64,000 nucleotides of DNA from CAWFZT01 sp963820415 (GCA_963820415.1 CAWFZT010000013.1:114571-178570), one strand, 5' to 3'. Positions 1 through 9,664 are shown, numbered from the stretch's first letter. Numbers and translations are program-made. The notes: generated from the letters alone by a model not told the origin.

Positions 1-488
1 CCAAAATGTTGTAAGAAATCCGCCGTAGTTCCAAACAGGATCGGCCGACCGGGTCCATCCATACGGCCCACTTCCTGTATCAACCCTTTGCTCAATAAAT
101 TCTTTAGGACCCCATCGCTGCTTACTCCACGGATGGCATCCACACCGGGTCGGGTGATAGGCTGCCGGTATGCGATGATCGCCAGGGTCTCCAGCGCAGG
201 CCGGGTGAGACGCGTAGTAGTATCCAGGCCAAGAAATTTCTCAATAATCGCACTGATCTGCGGAGAGGTGGTGAGCTGGACCCGACCTGCGTGCCATTGT
301 AAATTCAAGCCTCTGCCGGATGCCAGGGTTTTCTCCAGTTCATGCAGACACTGTTCGATCTCCTGAGGGTTTCGCTCCAGCGCCCCAGCTAACTGGTCGA
401 TTGTCACCGGACCGGCAGCCACAAATAGCATGCCCTCCAGGCAGGCTTCCAAACCGGGCGGGGCAAGCTTTTCACCTTGATCAGTCAT
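1..488 (-). CDS. scpB: Segregation and condensation protein B (partial, 3' end outside window)
   Basis: The reverse strand encodes the N-terminal 162 residues of ScpB, the winged-helix partner of ScpA that binds SMC in the chromosome-condensing complex. The ATG at 488 opens a protein with the family pattern: an initial helix-turn-helix (LFVAAGPVTIDQLAGAL), a second part with LQWHAGRVQLTT, and the conserved TRPALETLAIIAYRQPITR followed by IRGVSSDGVLKNLLSKGLI. The frame runs off the left edge, so the C-terminus and the neighbour scpA, usually adjacent, cannot be seen. It is divergent from the lipoprotein gene at 590, with about 100 bp between the starts. Family assignment is firm. Confidence 0.9.
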   Translation of the reverse strand, partial: MTDQGEKLAPPGLEACLEGMLFVAAGPVTIDQLAGALERNPQEIEQCLHELEKTLASGRGLNLQWHAGRVQLTTSPQISAIIEKFLGLDTTTRLTRPALETLAIIAYRQPITRPGVDAIRGVSSDGVLKNLLSKGLIQEVGRMDGPGRPILFGTTADFLQHF

Positions 489-589
489 GCTATAATAGGG
501 AATACCTCCTGCAAAAATACCCAATCGCGGCCTGGCCGACACGGGTGAATTTGATTATACCTGATAATACTGGGAGCAACTGTGCAGCT

Positions 590-2206
590 ATGCTCGATCT
601 CAAAGGAAGATTTCTATCCTTGCTAAAGCCATTTCTGCAGATTTTTATCCTCGGCTTTCTGGTGGTAATTTTCACCGGTTGTTCTGCTGCCAAACCTTCT
701 TCTCAAAATACCATTACCGTGACCATAATGGCGGACAATAAACAGACGAGCATCCAGGCCCCACCTGGAATCACCGTTCAGGAAGCCCTCGATCAAGCAA
801 AAATAAAGCTGGATACGTTAGACCGTATCGACCCGCCCAGCTTTACCATCCTGACCGATGCCATGACGATCAAAGTGACACACGTACGGGAGGAATTCCA
901 GGTCGAAGAGGTCAGCATCGATTTCGAGCGCCAGACGGTACGCAACAAATCCCTTCCTGAGGGGCAGACGCTTCTGATCCAATCTGGAAGCAATGGCACC
1001 CGCCAAATTACCTACCGGCAAGTTTTTGAAAACGACGTTCCGGGTCCACGGACTATCTTCAAGACGGTTACCCTGAGCGAACCAAAACCCGAAATCGTTA
1101 TGGTTGGCGTCCAAACGCCTTTCACGGCTGTGCCAATCTCTGGAAAAATCGCCTACATCACCGCCGGAAATGCCTGGATCATGGAAACCTCGACAGCCAA
1201 CCGCCGTCCCCTGGTAACCAGTGGAGACCTGGACGGACACATTTTCACCCTTTCCTCGGAAGGCACATGGTTGCTATTCAGCCGAAAATCAGATAAAGAT
1301 CCCACAGAAGAGATCAATACACTGTGGGCGGTCAGCACTACCACAAAAGACCCCAAACCGATCGACCTGCGTGTGAAAAATGTGGTTCATTTTGCCTCCT
1401 GGGAACCGGGCAAAGAGTTGACTCTAGCCTATTCAACGGTCGAACCGCGCGCCACCGCCCCAGGATGGCAGGCCAATAATGATCTAAATGTACTGAGAGT
1501 CAATCCAGACGGGATTATCCTCAAGCAGGATAAAGTGCTCGAACCCAACTCAGGTGGAATTTATGGCTGGTGGGGTATGGATTTTGCCTGGTCGCCGGAT
1601 GGGAAACTGATGGCCTATGCTCGCCCGGACAGCCTGGGACTGGTTGACCTCGATAATGACAAGCTGGAGCCTCTCCTGGACCTGACTCCCCTACAGACCC
1701 ACAGTGATTGGGCCTGGGTGCCCGGGCTGGGGTGGTCGCCAGGCCACCAGATATTGTATTCAATCACCCACGCCCCCATGGCAGGTGTGGAAAACAACGA
1801 GGCTTCGCCACTTTTCAACCTGACTGCAATGGTAATGGACGGGGAGATTTCGATCAGTCTGGTTCCCCAAAGCGGGATGTTCGCTTACCCTTGCCCTTCG
1901 CCGATGCTAAATTCCCGTTTTCTGGTAGCCTATCTGCAAGCGATCTTCCCCGACCGGAGCGATACCAGCCGCTATCGCCTGGTGATCATGCACCAGGATG
2001 GCTCCAACCAGCAGACTGTCTTTCCACCCGAAGGTGCACCAGGGTTACAACCCCAAAAACTGGTCTGGTCTCCTTCTCCGACAAGCGCGGATGACTTGTG
2101 GTTAGCACTGACCTACCAGGGCAACCTTTGGTTGCTGAACTCACAAACAGATCAGGCCCAGCAAATCACCGGCGACGGCTCAATCAACGTCGCCGATTGG
2201 AAATAA
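590..2206 (+). CDS. G5/DUF348 and beta-propeller lipoprotein
   Basis: A 538-residue exported lipoprotein. The ATG at 590 is preferred over an upstream in-frame ATG at 320 because it starts directly at a signal peptide: hydrophobic stretch at residues 15-29 and a lipobox ending in Cys31 (IFTGC). Residues about 40-95 resemble a DUF348 ubiquitin-like domain ([13 protein letters not shown]), followed by a G5-like domain at about 100-165. The rest has TolB/WD40-type propeller blades, for example [17 protein letters not shown]348-G5 pairs are known in cell-wall associated proteins such as YabE. The substrate is unknown; an envelope-bound carbohydrate or peptidoglycan role is inference. It lies 11 bp upstream of the epimerase gene and may share its transcript. 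Confidence 0.8.
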   Translation: MLDLKGRFLSLLKPFLQIFILGFLVVIFTGCSAAKPSSQNTITVTIMADNKQTSIQAPPGITVQEALDQAKIKLDTLDRIDPPSFTILTDAMTIKVTHVREEFQVEEVSIDFERQTVRNKSLPEGQTLLIQSGSNGTRQITYRQVFENDVPGPRTIFKTVTLSEPKPEIVMVGVQTPFTAVPISGKIAYITAGNAWIMETSTANRRPLVTSGDLDGHIFTLSSEGTWLLFSRKSDKDPTEEINTLWAVSTTTKDPKPIDLRVKNVVHFASWEPGKELTLAYSTVEPRATAPGWQANNDLNVLRVNPDGIILKQDKVLEPNSGGIYGWWGMDFAWSPDGKLMAYARPDSLGLVDLDNDKLEPLLDLTPLQTHSDWAWVPGLGWSPGHQILYSITHAPMAGVENNEASPLFNLTAMVMDGEISISLVPQSGMFAYPCPSPMLNSRFLVAYLQAIFPDRSDTSRYRLVIMHQDGSNQQTVFPPEGAPGLQPQKLVWSPSPTSADDLWLALTYQGNLWLLNSQTDQAQQITGDGSINVADWK

Positions 2207-2217
2207 AAAAGGACTTC

Positions 2218-3171
2218 ATGAGAATATTAATAACCGGTGCAGCAGGCTTTTTAGGATCCCACCTGAGCGCCCGCCTGATCGCAGAGGGACACCAGGTTAT
2301 CGGTATGGATGACTTTATTACCGGCAGCCCCGAAAACCTGGCTGATCTGGCGGGCAATCCCAACTTCGAATTCATCCGGCATGATGTGGCTAATTTCATT
2401 TTCGTACCTGGCGAAATTGATGCAGTCATGCACTTTGCCTCTCCTGCCAGCCCTAACCCGGCCTCCCCTTTTGGATACCCCAACCTGCCCATCCAGACCA
2501 TGAAGGCCGGGGCGCTCGGGACACACAATACCCTGGGTGTGGCGCGCGCTTTTCACGCCCGCTACCTCCTGGCCTCGACCAGTGAAATTTATGGCGATCC
2601 AGAGCAGCATCCACAGAAAGAAAGTTACTGGGGCCATGCTGATCCAATCGGCAGTCGTTCAGTCTACGATGAGGCCAAGCGCTTTGCCGAGGCTTTGACC
2701 ATGGCATACCACCGTTACCACAGCCTGGATACACGCATTGTTCGTATTTTTAACACCTACGGGCCGCGCATGCGACTTGACGATGGACGAGTTGTCCCCA
2801 ATTTCATCCTGCAAGCGCTCCACGGCGAACCTCTTACCATTTACGGGGATGGCTCACAGACGCGCAGTTTCTGCTATGTAAGCGATCTGATCGAAGGGAT
2901 TTACCGCCTGCTCCTGTCCGGTGAGCATGACCCGGTCAATATTGGCAACCCAGCCGAGATAAGTATCCTGGAATTTGCCCAGACGATCAATAAGATCGTC
3001 AATAACCCGGGTGGAATTATATTCAAAGAAGAACTACGCCTTAGCGATGACCCCCAACGCCGCCAGCCAGACATTACCCGGGCGCGGACGTTGTTGAATT
3101 GGGAACCAAAAGTCCCATTGCATGAAGGCATTCAACATACCATACAATACTACAAGGAAAAAATTAAATAA
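2218..3171 (+). CDS. NAD-dependent epimerase/dehydratase, UDP-glucuronate decarboxylase-like
   Basis: A 317-residue short-chain (extended) dehydrogenase starting at ATG 2218. The NAD-binding motif GAAGFLG is at residues 7-13, the acidic residue ends the second strand (MDDF), and the catalytic set appears as the [11 protein letters not shown] strand and the Y-x3-K in [11 protein letters not shown]. The stretch [18 protein letters not shown] and [15 protein letters not shown] are typical of UDP-xylose synthase (UXS), which oxidises and decarboxylates UDP-glucuronate to UDP-xylose. Close relatives act on other UDP- or dTDP-sugars, so the exact substrate is inferred. Three bases separate it from gtrA, and both fit surface-glycan assembly. 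Confidence 0.85.
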   Translation: MRILITGAAGFLGSHLSARLIAEGHQVIGMDDFITGSPENLADLAGNPNFEFIRHDVANFIFVPGEIDAVMHFASPASPNPASPFGYPNLPIQTMKAGALGTHNTLGVARAFHARYLLASTSEIYGDPEQHPQKESYWGHADPIGSRSVYDEAKRFAEALTMAYHRYHSLDTRIVRIFNTYGPRMRLDDGRVVPNFILQALHGEPLTIYGDGSQTRSFCYVSDLIEGIYRLLLSGEHDPVNIGNPAEISILEFAQTINKIVNNPGGIIFKEELRLSDDPQRRQPDITRARTLLNWEPKVPLHEGIQHTIQYYKEKIK

Positions 3172-3173
3172 TT

Positions 3174-3629
3174 ATGGATTTAATCAAATCAAAAGAAACT
3201 GGCCGTTTCCTTCGTTTCGCGGTGGTAGGCTGTATCGGTGCAGTAATTGACTTTGGTATCTTTAATGTGCTAACCGTTCTCAAAATTTTACCCAGTATCT
3301 GGGCTCAGGCTATTTCTTTCACCACGGCAGTGGTCAGCAATTTTTACTGGAACAGGCGATGGACCTACCAGGATTCCCGCAGCAAAACCATGACGCGCCA
3401 GTTCATCCAATTCTTCGTAGTAAACCTGGCCGGCCTGGCAATCCGCACCCCTTTGTTCGTTTACCTGGAAAAATCCCTGATCAACCTGAGCGGAAGATTT
3501 TTCCTGGCGGGGACGCCCTTCACCCCGGTCTTTATCGGTCATAACCTCTCTCTGGCTTCGGTAATTATTATCGTCATGATCTGGAATTTCTTCATCAACC
3601 GTTATTGGACGTATAATGATGTCAAATAA
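3174..3629 (+). CDS. GtrA family membrane protein
   Basis: A 151-residue membrane protein with four predicted transmembrane helices (about 16-34, 42-60, 77-97 and 122-142). The GtrA pattern is clear: FLRFAVVGCIGAVIDFGIF near the start, then NFYWNRRWTY and its echo NFFINRYWTY at the C-terminus. GtrA proteins take part in moving or using polyprenyl-phosphate-linked sugars across the membrane; the donor here is unknown. It follows the UXS-like gene after 2 bp, so the pair is probably co-transcribed. Confidence 0.87.
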   Translation: MDLIKSKETGRFLRFAVVGCIGAVIDFGIFNVLTVLKILPSIWAQAISFTTAVVSNFYWNRRWTYQDSRSKTMTRQFIQFFVVNLAGLAIRTPLFVYLEKSLINLSGRFFLAGTPFTPVFIGHNLSLASVIIIVMIWNFFINRYWTYNDVK

Positions 3630-3653
3630 CTGCACTTTCTATAACACCTGAAA

Positions 3654-4853
3654 ATGTACGCACAAACTCCACCTGACGACTCCAGTGTTCCTTCACCCTC
3701 TTTCGATGGGCAGGAACCTCCTCCTCACCCCACAATTCGCTCCTTGCGCGAATTGATCGACCTGGTCTCGGGCAAGAGTTTTAAGAGCGAGGTTGTAGAG
3801 CCATCTGGCCTGGCAGAAATTCTGCCATTTCCTTTTATGGGATTAGTAGGCCAGACCGAGATGAAAGTGGCCCTCCTGCTAGCCTTGATCAACCCAGTCA
3901 TCAACGGTGTCATCCTCCTCGGACCACGCGGCACCGGGAAAACGACCGCGGTGCGCAGTCTATTGGATCTACTACCCGACATAGAGCGCAGTGCCTGTTT
4001 CTACGGCTGCCTACCCCAGGACATCGAAGCAGGTGGGATGGATGCAGTCTGCCCGGATTGCGCTCGAAAGTACGCCGAAGGGTTTCCACTGACCAAAACT
4101 GACCGTGTCAGGCTGGTGGAGTTGCCTTTAAATGCCAGGATCGATGATGTGGTGGGAGGTTTGGACGATCGGGCCTTGGTGCACGAACGGCTGCGTCTCA
4201 AGCGCGGCATCCTTGCGCAAGCTGACCAGAATATCCTCTATGTCGATGAAGTCAACCTGCTGGGAGATGACGTTGTGGATGCCACCCTGGATGCTGCCGC
4301 CCAGGGTAAATATACTGTCAACCGCGGACCCGCCACTGCCACCTACAATGCCCGCTTCACTTTGATCGGGTCCATGAACCCTGAGGAAGGCAGCTTACGA
4401 CCACAAATCATGGATCGTTTCGGGCTACGGGTTATCGTACGCGGCCTGCAGAATGCACAGGAACGCCTGGAAGCTTATCGACGCGTGCGCGCTTATACCG
4501 AGAACCCCCGTCAGATGATCGAGCTCTTTAAAAATGAAACCGACCTGGCGCGCGAGGATATCCAGGAAGCTCGCCGTCTGCTTCCACAGGTTGAATTATC
4601 AACCGACCTGGCTAACACATGCATAGAGGTGATCCAGCGCCTGAAAATCAACTCTCTCCGCGCGGAAATTAACCTGTTTGAATCTGCCAGAGCTTATGCT
4701 GCCTCAGATGGAAGAAACAAGGTAGAATTAAAAGATGTCCAGGCAGTTGCGCTTTTGTGCCTGCGGCTTCGTCGATCTTCATTTATAACCCGCTATTTCC
4801 AGGAACAAGCCGAAGAAGACCTGGAAATCGAGGCCGCTCTCAAATCTGCATAA
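3654..4853 (+). CDS. Magnesium chelatase subunit I-like AAA+ ATPase
   Basis: A 399-residue AAA+ ATPase of the BchI/ChlI type. The Walker A motif GPRGTGKT is near residue 95 and Walker B lies in ILYVDEVNLLGDDVVDATLD; sensor/arginine-finger segments GSMNPEEG and RPQIMDRFGLRV follow. Between Walker A and B is the BchI-typical insertion, here with four cysteines (CFYGC and CPDC), which may bind metal or be redox-active. BchI loads Mg into protoporphyrin together with BchD and BchH. No BchD or BchH is visible nearby and no other pigment gene is present, so a role in another metal insertion or a MoxR/RavA-like chaperone role is equally possible. It precedes TPR and UroD-like genes closely. Confidence 0.8.
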   Translation: MYAQTPPDDSSVPSPSFDGQEPPPHPTIRSLRELIDLVSGKSFKSEVVEPSGLAEILPFPFMGLVGQTEMKVALLLALINPVINGVILLGPRGTGKTTAVRSLLDLLPDIERSACFYGCLPQDIEAGGMDAVCPDCARKYAEGFPLTKTDRVRLVELPLNARIDDVVGGLDDRALVHERLRLKRGILAQADQNILYVDEVNLLGDDVVDATLDAAAQGKYTVNRGPATATYNARFTLIGSMNPEEGSLRPQIMDRFGLRVIVRGLQNAQERLEAYRRVRAYTENPRQMIELFKNETDLAREDIQEARRLLPQVELSTDLANTCIEVIQRLKINSLRAEINLFESARAYAASDGRNKVELKDVQAVALLCLRLRRSSFITRYFQEQAEEDLEIEAALKSA

Positions 4854-4873
4854 ACCTGAAACGGAGAAAATTC

Positions 4874-5251
4874 ATGGCAAAACCCCCACTCATCACTTCT
4901 TCTGCGCCGGACCCGGATAAAATAAATCCCAAAGATAACGAGGAAATAGTCCAGCGTGGCTGGTTATATTATGGCAAGCAAAAATACGACCAGGCGCTCG
5001 ACGATTTCTCTAGAGCCTTGATCAAAGATCCGGATAATCCTGACATTATTTATGCACTCGGGATAGCCTATAAAGCCAGCGGATCCGACCAGAAAGCAAT
5101 TGAGACTTTTGAAAAGGCGCTCTTACATCTGGATAAATATCAAGATGCGGTGGAAGCGCGAATGCTCTTGCGTCTGATCCACGGCCACATCAATCAGCTA
5201 AAAAATGGGGATTGGAACCTGGAAAAAGAAATATGGCACTACGTACGCTAA
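4874..5251 (+). CDS. TPR-repeat protein
   Basis: A 125-residue soluble protein. The ATG at 4874 has an upstream GGAG (4863-4866) and gives a compact protein; an in-frame upstream start would run back into the ATPase gene. Residues about 28-95 hold two tetratricopeptide repeats: GWLYYGKQKYDQALDDFSRAL and IYALGIAYKASGSDQKAIETFEKAL. TPRs mediate protein-protein contacts, so it may be an adaptor for one of its neighbours. Its last 19 bases overlap the start of the UroD-like gene, which suggests translational coupling. Function is otherwise unknown. Confidence 0.75.
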   Translation: MAKPPLITSSAPDPDKINPKDNEEIVQRGWLYYGKQKYDQALDDFSRALIKDPDNPDIIYALGIAYKASGSDQKAIETFEKALLHLDKYQDAVEARMLLRLIHGHINQLKNGDWNLEKEIWHYVR

Positions 5252-6237
5252 GTCACCGTGAACGTCTTGAAGCATGCCTGGCTGGCGAAGAACCCGACCG
5301 AACGCCAATCGCTCTATGGCGGCATTTTCCGGTGGATGACCAGACGCCTGAGGGCCTGGCAGTTGCCACAGCGGCTTTTCAGCGCAGTTATGACTTTGAC
5401 TTGATCAAAGTTACCCCTCCTTCATCTTTTTGCCTTAAAGATTGGGGTTCGGATGACCAATGGACAGGCAGCGTGGAGGGGACGCGCGATTATCAGCGCT
5501 TTGTAATCCAACGTCCGGAGGACTGGCCGCGTCTACCGATCTTGAATCCCAAACAGGGCAAACTGCGCGACCAACTCAACTGCTTACGCATCCTGATCAC
5601 CGAATTCTCTCCCCAGATTCCTGTAGTTCAAACCGTATTCAGCCCGTTGGCTCAGGCCAAGAATCTGGTAGGGGGTGACAAACTCTCGATTCATCTGCGC
5701 CAGAACCCGGAAGAACTGCACGCCGGCTTGGAAAAAATCACCCGTTCGACGATTCTATTCCTGGAAGAATTGAGTAAATCAGGAGTCGACGGCATTTTCT
5801 ACGCCATACAACATGCCCAATATGGGTTGCTTTCGGAAATTGAATTCCAGAAATTTGGCAGGGCTTACGATCTGAGAGTATTGGAAGCAGCCCGGTCGAT
5901 GTGGCTTAACATCGGACACATTCATGGTGAAAATATCATGTTCGACCAGGTCATAGATTACCCTGTGGCGGTGCTGAACTGGCACGACCAGCATACCTCG
6001 CCCAGTCTGTCTGAAGCAGCCCAAAGATTCAAGGGCGTGTTGTGTGGAGGTCTGCGCCGCTGGGAAACCATGGTGTTGGGTACACCGATTCAGGTCCAAA
6101 CGGAAGCGCAGGTGGCCATCCAGGCAACCCAAGGAAAAAGGTTCATCCTTGGCACCGGTTGTGTTATGCCAATCATCACCCCCCACGGGAATATCCTGGC
6201 AGCCCGTGAAAGCGTCACTCAAGAAGAGCTCCTCTAA
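5233..6237 (+). CDS. Uroporphyrinogen decarboxylase (URO-D) family protein
   Basis: A 334-residue URO-D fold protein starting at ATG 5233, inside the end of the TPR gene. It opens with LSHRERLEACLAGEEPDRTPIALWR, the usual URO-D start, and ends with GTGCVMPIITPHGNILAARE, the typical C-terminal segment. A HIHGEN segment and GTGC could supply metal ligands, as in MtaA/CmuA-type corrinoid methyltransferases. True HemE carries other conserved residues and is normally found with heme genes; none is present here. It is therefore better called a URO-D family protein, either a methyltransferase-like enzyme or a divergent decarboxylase. Linkage to the BchI-like ATPase hints at tetrapyrrole or corrinoid chemistry, which is inference. 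Confidence 0.75.
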   Translation: MALRTLSHRERLEACLAGEEPDRTPIALWRHFPVDDQTPEGLAVATAAFQRSYDFDLIKVTPPSSFCLKDWGSDDQWTGSVEGTRDYQRFVIQRPEDWPRLPILNPKQGKLRDQLNCLRILITEFSPQIPVVQTVFSPLAQAKNLVGGDKLSIHLRQNPEELHAGLEKITRSTILFLEELSKSGVDGIFYAIQHAQYGLLSEIEFQKFGRAYDLRVLEAARSMWLNIGHIHGENIMFDQVIDYPVAVLNWHDQHTSPSLSEAAQRFKGVLCGGLRRWETMVLGTPIQVQTEAQVAIQATQGKRFILGTGCVMPIITPHGNILAARESVTQEELL

Positions 6238-6245
6238 GAGGGAGT

Positions 6246-6809
6246 TTGAGCAGCCCTCGCATTATCGCCGGTAAGGCAAAAGGCCTGCGTCTCCAATCCG
6301 TGCCGGGGGATTCGACGCGGCCCATCACCGACCGGGTGAAAGAAGCCTTATTCAATATTATCGGTATTGATATTGTAGACGCCTCTTTCCTTGACCTTTT
6401 TGGCGGTACAGGCAGCGTGGGGATCGAAGCTTTGAGCCGTGGCGCAGCCCTGGCACGGCTGATTGAGCTCAACCAGGTTGCAGTCATTACGATTAAACGC
6501 AACCTTGAATTTACGCGCTTGAAAGACCTTGGCGAAGTCATTCACAGTGATGCTTTTGTCTATCTAAAAAGACCTGCCGACTGGGGTTTTGATTATATTT
6601 ACGTTGCCCCACCCCAGTATAAGAATCTGTGGCAGAAAGCAATCCTTGAGATAGATGCAAACCCTGCCTGGCTTTCCGAAGATGCCTGGGTTATTGTCCA
6701 AATCCATCCGGTCGAATACGAAGAATTAGTGTTAAATCATATGGATGAGTTCGATCAGAGAAAGTATGGCAGCACGCTACTCATCTTTTATGAGAAAAAG
6801 ACCGGCTAA
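6246..6809 (+). CDS. rsmD: 16S rRNA (guanine-N2)-methyltransferase RsmD family
   Basis: A 187-residue methyltransferase with a TTG start at 6246, preceded by a GGGAG ribosome site 3-4 bases upstream. The N-terminal signature IIAGKAKGLRL and TRPITDRVKEALFNII and the SAM-binding motif LDLFGGTGSVGIEALSRGA are diagnostic for RsmD, which methylates G966 of 16S rRNA. The catalytic motif, normally DPPY/DPPF, reads APPQY here (after YIYV), an unusual form. It lies 8 bp after the UroD-like gene and converges on the Nudix gene. In many bacteria rsmD sits next to coaD; here coaD is 36 kb away beside recG. Confidence 0.85.
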   Translation: MSSPRIIAGKAKGLRLQSVPGDSTRPITDRVKEALFNIIGIDIVDASFLDLFGGTGSVGIEALSRGAALARLIELNQVAVITIKRNLEFTRLKDLGEVIHSDAFVYLKRPADWGFDYIYVAPPQYKNLWQKAILEIDANPAWLSEDAWVIVQIHPVEYEELVLNHMDEFDQRKYGSTLLIFYEKKTG

Positions 6810-6821
6810 GGCTACTTATAT

Positions 6822-7328
6822 CTAGCCGAAATGGATGCGCAGTTCATCTTTTTCATCGTAAGCGTAAAGAGCGGAAAAAGGGGGATCACAGGGGCCCATT
6901 CTCATCAGGCGCGGGAGTAAAACCTTTAAGTCTTCGACCAGGGGAACCTGGTCAAGGTCGTAGAGATTGATCCATTCAAGCTTTCCCTCATCCAAAGAGA
7001 TAATCTCTCCACCTTCGTAATCCCCTTTATACACGTAAATGCCAATACCGGTCAATTCGCCAGTGTCAACCAGGACCGTTCCACATAAGGCCAGACTGGT
7101 AACTTGCAGGCCGGATTCTTCGGCCACCTCCCGTCTTGCAGCCGAAAGAGCGTCTTCTCCACCTTCGATATGCCCGCCGATGCCATTATACTGGTTGGCC
7201 CACAGGCGCTTATGCGCCGCTCCCTTCAGCAGCAATACTTGCTCGCCACGCGTCAAAAAAATAAGCGTACGCGGAATGGCTTTATAACGATCGTTATCGA
7301 CGCCCTGGTCACTCCTTGGCATTCTCAA
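6822..7328 (-). CDS. Nudix hydrolase
   Basis: A 168-residue Nudix protein on the reverse strand. The full Nudix box is present at about residues 52-74: GGHIEGGEDALSAARREVAEESGL, matching G-x5-E-x7-RE-x2-EE-x-G. Such enzymes cleave nucleoside diphosphates linked to another group, with metal bound by the glutamates. Its size and the N-terminal TLIFLTRGEQVLLLKG resemble 8-oxo-dGTP diphosphatase (MutT-like) members, but the substrate cannot be read from sequence. The ATG at 7328 has an AAGG ribosome site; the ATG at 7322 is an alternative. It is convergent with rsmD. Confidence 0.85.
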   Translation of the reverse strand: MRMPRSDQGVDNDRYKAIPRTLIFLTRGEQVLLLKGAAHKRLWANQYNGIGGHIEGGEDALSAARREVAEESGLQVTSLALCGTVLVDTGELTGIGIYVYKGDYEGGEIISLDEGKLEWINLYDLDQVPLVEDLKVLLPRLMRMGPCDPPFSALYAYDEKDELRIHFG

Positions 7329-7361
7329 ACCCTTTACCTTGAAAAAATCGGTAAATAGAAA

Positions 7362-7394
7362 AACTTCCCAAATCTACTGGAGATTTCGGAAGTT
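7362..7394 (-). terminator. Intrinsic terminator of the phosphofructokinase gene
   Basis: An inverted repeat with arms AACTTCC-AAATCT and AGATTT-GGAAGTT (one bulge each side) lies just past the stop of the phosphofructokinase gene. Read on the reverse strand it is followed by a T-rich run, which fits rho-independent termination. Confidence 0.7.
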
Positions 7395-7399
7395 GAGAC

Positions 7400-8566
7400 C
7401 TAGCTCAGGAACATCGGTACGCCCATGAAATCCTTGATGTTCGGGCGGTATTGCTCGATGTCGTAGAAAGCCGGTACGTCCACACGTTTCTTACCAGCCA
7501 GGATCATATCCACCGGTACCGTGGTGTATTTACCACCATGCAGGGCGACCATCTTCCCATATTCGCTGCGCTTGATCAATTGGATTGCCAGGTGACCATA
7601 GGACATGGCCACCATCCGATCCAACGAATCCGGAGCGCCGGAGCGCATCAGGTAAGCCAACTGCTGGTAGATGATGTCGTGCTCGGTCATGCGCTTGATC
7701 TCATCGGATAAGACCAGGCCAACCCCACCCAGCTTGCGATGCCCATATGCATCTGCTTCACCTGTTTCAATAACTTCGCTGCCTTCCAGGATGGCGCCTT
7801 CAGAAATGGTCATGATGCAGTAATTAGAAGGATTATTACGCTTATCTTCTACCAGGAAATCGATCAGCTTTTTAATGTTGCATGGAACTTCGGTGATGAT
7901 AGCCCGGTCGACGTAAGCCAGGTAGGCGCTGATCAGGCTCGTCTCGCCGGAGTTGCGGCCAAACAGCTCCATGATGCCAATCCGCTCGTGTGATCCGACC
8001 GATGTGCGCATGTTGGTGATGGCCTCCACACTACGGGAGACAGCTGTTGAAAAACCGATGCAGTAATCGGTACCGAATACATCATTATCCATTGTCTTTG
8101 GGATGGCGACAATCGGGAAACCTTCTTTGTGCAGGCGGACGCCGTAACTCAGGGTATCATCCCCGCCAATTGGAATCAGGACGTCCAGGCCGAGGTGGTT
8201 GATCACCTTAAGCACATGGTCAGTGTAGTCCATCGTGCCCTCTTCATCCACTTTCTTACCCATGGATGAATTCTTTAAGAAATCTGGGATGTTATTCGGT
8301 TTAACGTTCTGAGGGTTGGTACGCGACGTGTGCAGGAAAGTACCGCCGGTACGGTCGATGGTACGAACATCGTTGCTATGCAGTTCCCTCACGTAATAGT
8401 CGTGTGTGGATGGCTCATCGAGATTGTAATTCAGTAAACCAGCCCAACCTCTACGTATACCAATCACCCGGTAACCATTCTCCAAAGCGCTCAAAACGAC
8501 TGCTTTCATAGCAGGATTGAGGCCTGGAACATCACCACCCCCCGTTAGTAAACCTAACGTTTTCAT
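7400..8566 (-). CDS. 6-phosphofructokinase, predicted PPi-dependent
   Basis: A 388-residue phosphofructokinase that phosphorylates fructose 6-phosphate in glycolysis. It opens with [20 protein letters not shown]. Phosphoryl-donor choice can be predicted from two positions: the motif GGDDT (Asp137, Gly in the E. coli ATP enzyme) and PKTMDND (Lys157, Gly in the ATP enzyme). Asp plus Lys is the signature of PPi-dependent enzymes, so this one probably uses pyrophosphate and works reversibly. The substrate-site segment GRNSGETSL is also present. It lies 33 bp downstream of the histidine kinase gene and may share its transcript, ending at the hairpin at 7362-7394. Confidence 0.88.
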   Translation of the reverse strand: MKTLGLLTGGGDVPGLNPAMKAVVLSALENGYRVIGIRRGWAGLLNYNLDEPSTHDYYVRELHSNDVRTIDRTGGTFLHTSRTNPQNVKPNNIPDFLKNSSMGKKVDEEGTMDYTDHVLKVINHLGLDVLIPIGGDDTLSYGVRLHKEGFPIVAIPKTMDNDVFGTDYCIGFSTAVSRSVEAITNMRTSVGSHERIGIMELFGRNSGETSLISAYLAYVDRAIITEVPCNIKKLIDFLVEDKRNNPSNYCIMTISEGAILEGSEVIETGEADAYGHRKLGGVGLVLSDEIKRMTEHDIIYQQLAYLMRSGAPDSLDRMVAMSYGHLAIQLIKRSEYGKMVALHGGKYTTVPVDMILAGKKRVDVPAFYDIEQYRPNIKDFMGVPMFLS

Positions 8567-8599
8567 GAACAGCTCCTTATAGAAATAAATGATTGCTAA

Positions 8600-9664
8600 T
8601 TAAGACGTAGTCAAGCCCATGCAGGGAACCCGGAATGAAACCTGGCACCCCTGATCGACCGCAGCATCAATACTCATTTCGCCTCCCAGCATCTCAACTC
8701 TTTCACGGATGAGCTTGAGGCCAAAGCCGCCTTTATCGAGGGCTGGAGCAGGATCAAATCCTCTGCCGTTATCATTGACCGAGACATTGACCAGGTCATC
8801 TTCGATAAAAATTTGCACGTTAATCTGGAGTTTCGAGGAATTATCCTGATTGAATTTGGCTGCATTCCACATGATTTCTTGCAAGGCGCGGAAAACCATC
8901 ACTTCCAGGTAAGGCTCAATCCTGCGCTCTTGACCTTTAATCGAAAGAGGTACGTCAATGCCGGTTTGGGTGCGGAACGATTCGATGTATCTGCGGATCG
9001 TTGGAAACAGTCCCAAGTCGTCCAACATCATCGGACGCAGCTCAAAAATAAACACCCTTACCTTCTGAAAGGTGCTCATCGCGGCAGTTTTCAATGCGCT
9101 CAATTCATCTTTGGCCCTTATCGGGTCTATGTCGAACAGGCGCGCAGCAATTTCCGCTTGAACGATGAAATTCGACAGCGCCTGAGCCGGCCCATCATGC
9201 ATCTGGCGCGAAAGCCGCTGGCGCTCGGCCTCCTGGGCATTGATCACCATTTCGATCACAGTCGAGCCGCTGGCGCCTGTTTTTCCTTCGAGCCCAACCC
9301 GATTGTCGCTTAAATAATTAGCGCCAGTTTCCAGGTAACCGACGATTTTTTGTAAATGCTGCTGGTCGCTTTGCAGTTTTTCGAGCTGGCCGCGCATAAC
9401 CAGCAGGCGTTGCTGAGTGTCCATGGCTGACTCGTAGACCTGGCGGATATCAGCCCGGGGGATTGATTCTAGCTGAGATTGGACCTGTTGCAAATTCCCA
9501 TTGATTGAGGCGTTTCTCTGCATAAGTTTGGTCATTTCAACCTGGCTCTGTTCCACCATCAAAGTGATCTCGTTCAAAGACCTTCGGGCATGGTCGAGCT
9601 CACTCTGAATTTTCTGCAGGTTTTCATCCACACGGCCGGTAGATCCCTGTACTTTTGCTAACAT
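8600..9664 (-). CDS. DegS-type sensor histidine kinase
   Basis: A 354-residue cytoplasmic kinase with no membrane segment. Residues about 5-110 form a long coiled coil of the DegS sensor type. The HisKA_3 dimerisation domain follows, with phospho-acceptor His156 in RQRLSRQMHDGPAQALSN. The C-terminal HATPase_c domain has N-box (IMWNAAKFN), G1 (VNDNGRGFDP) and G2 (GGFGLKLIRERV) motifs. Such kinases pair with LuxR/NarL-type regulators; none is adjacent, so the partner is elsewhere. An extended -10 (9723-9731) lies upstream and the phosphofructokinase gene follows. Confidence 0.87.
   Translation of the reverse strand: MLAKVQGSTGRVDENLQKIQSELDHARRSLNEITLMVEQSQVEMTKLMQRNASINGNLQQVQSQLESIPRADIRQVYESAMDTQQRLLVMRGQLEKLQSDQQHLQKIVGYLETGANYLSDNRVGLEGKTGASGSTVIEMVINAQEAERQRLSRQMHDGPAQALSNFIVQAEIAARLFDIDPIRAKDELSALKTAAMSTFQKVRVFIFELRPMMLDDLGLFPTIRRYIESFRTQTGIDVPLSIKGQERRIEPYLEVMVFRALQEIMWNAAKFNQDNSSKLQINVQIFIEDDLVNVSVNDNGRGFDPAPALDKGGFGLKLIRERVEMLGGEMSIDAAVDQGCQVSFRVPCMGLTTS

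Noticed and set aside
818..1240. 140-residue reverse-strand frame inside the lipoprotein gene
   Set aside because: The plus-strand frame has signal peptide and G5 motifs; the reverse frame has no known pattern.
3654..4853. Photosynthesis gene cluster
   Set aside because: Only a BchI-like ATPase is present; no BchD, BchH or other pigment gene is found.
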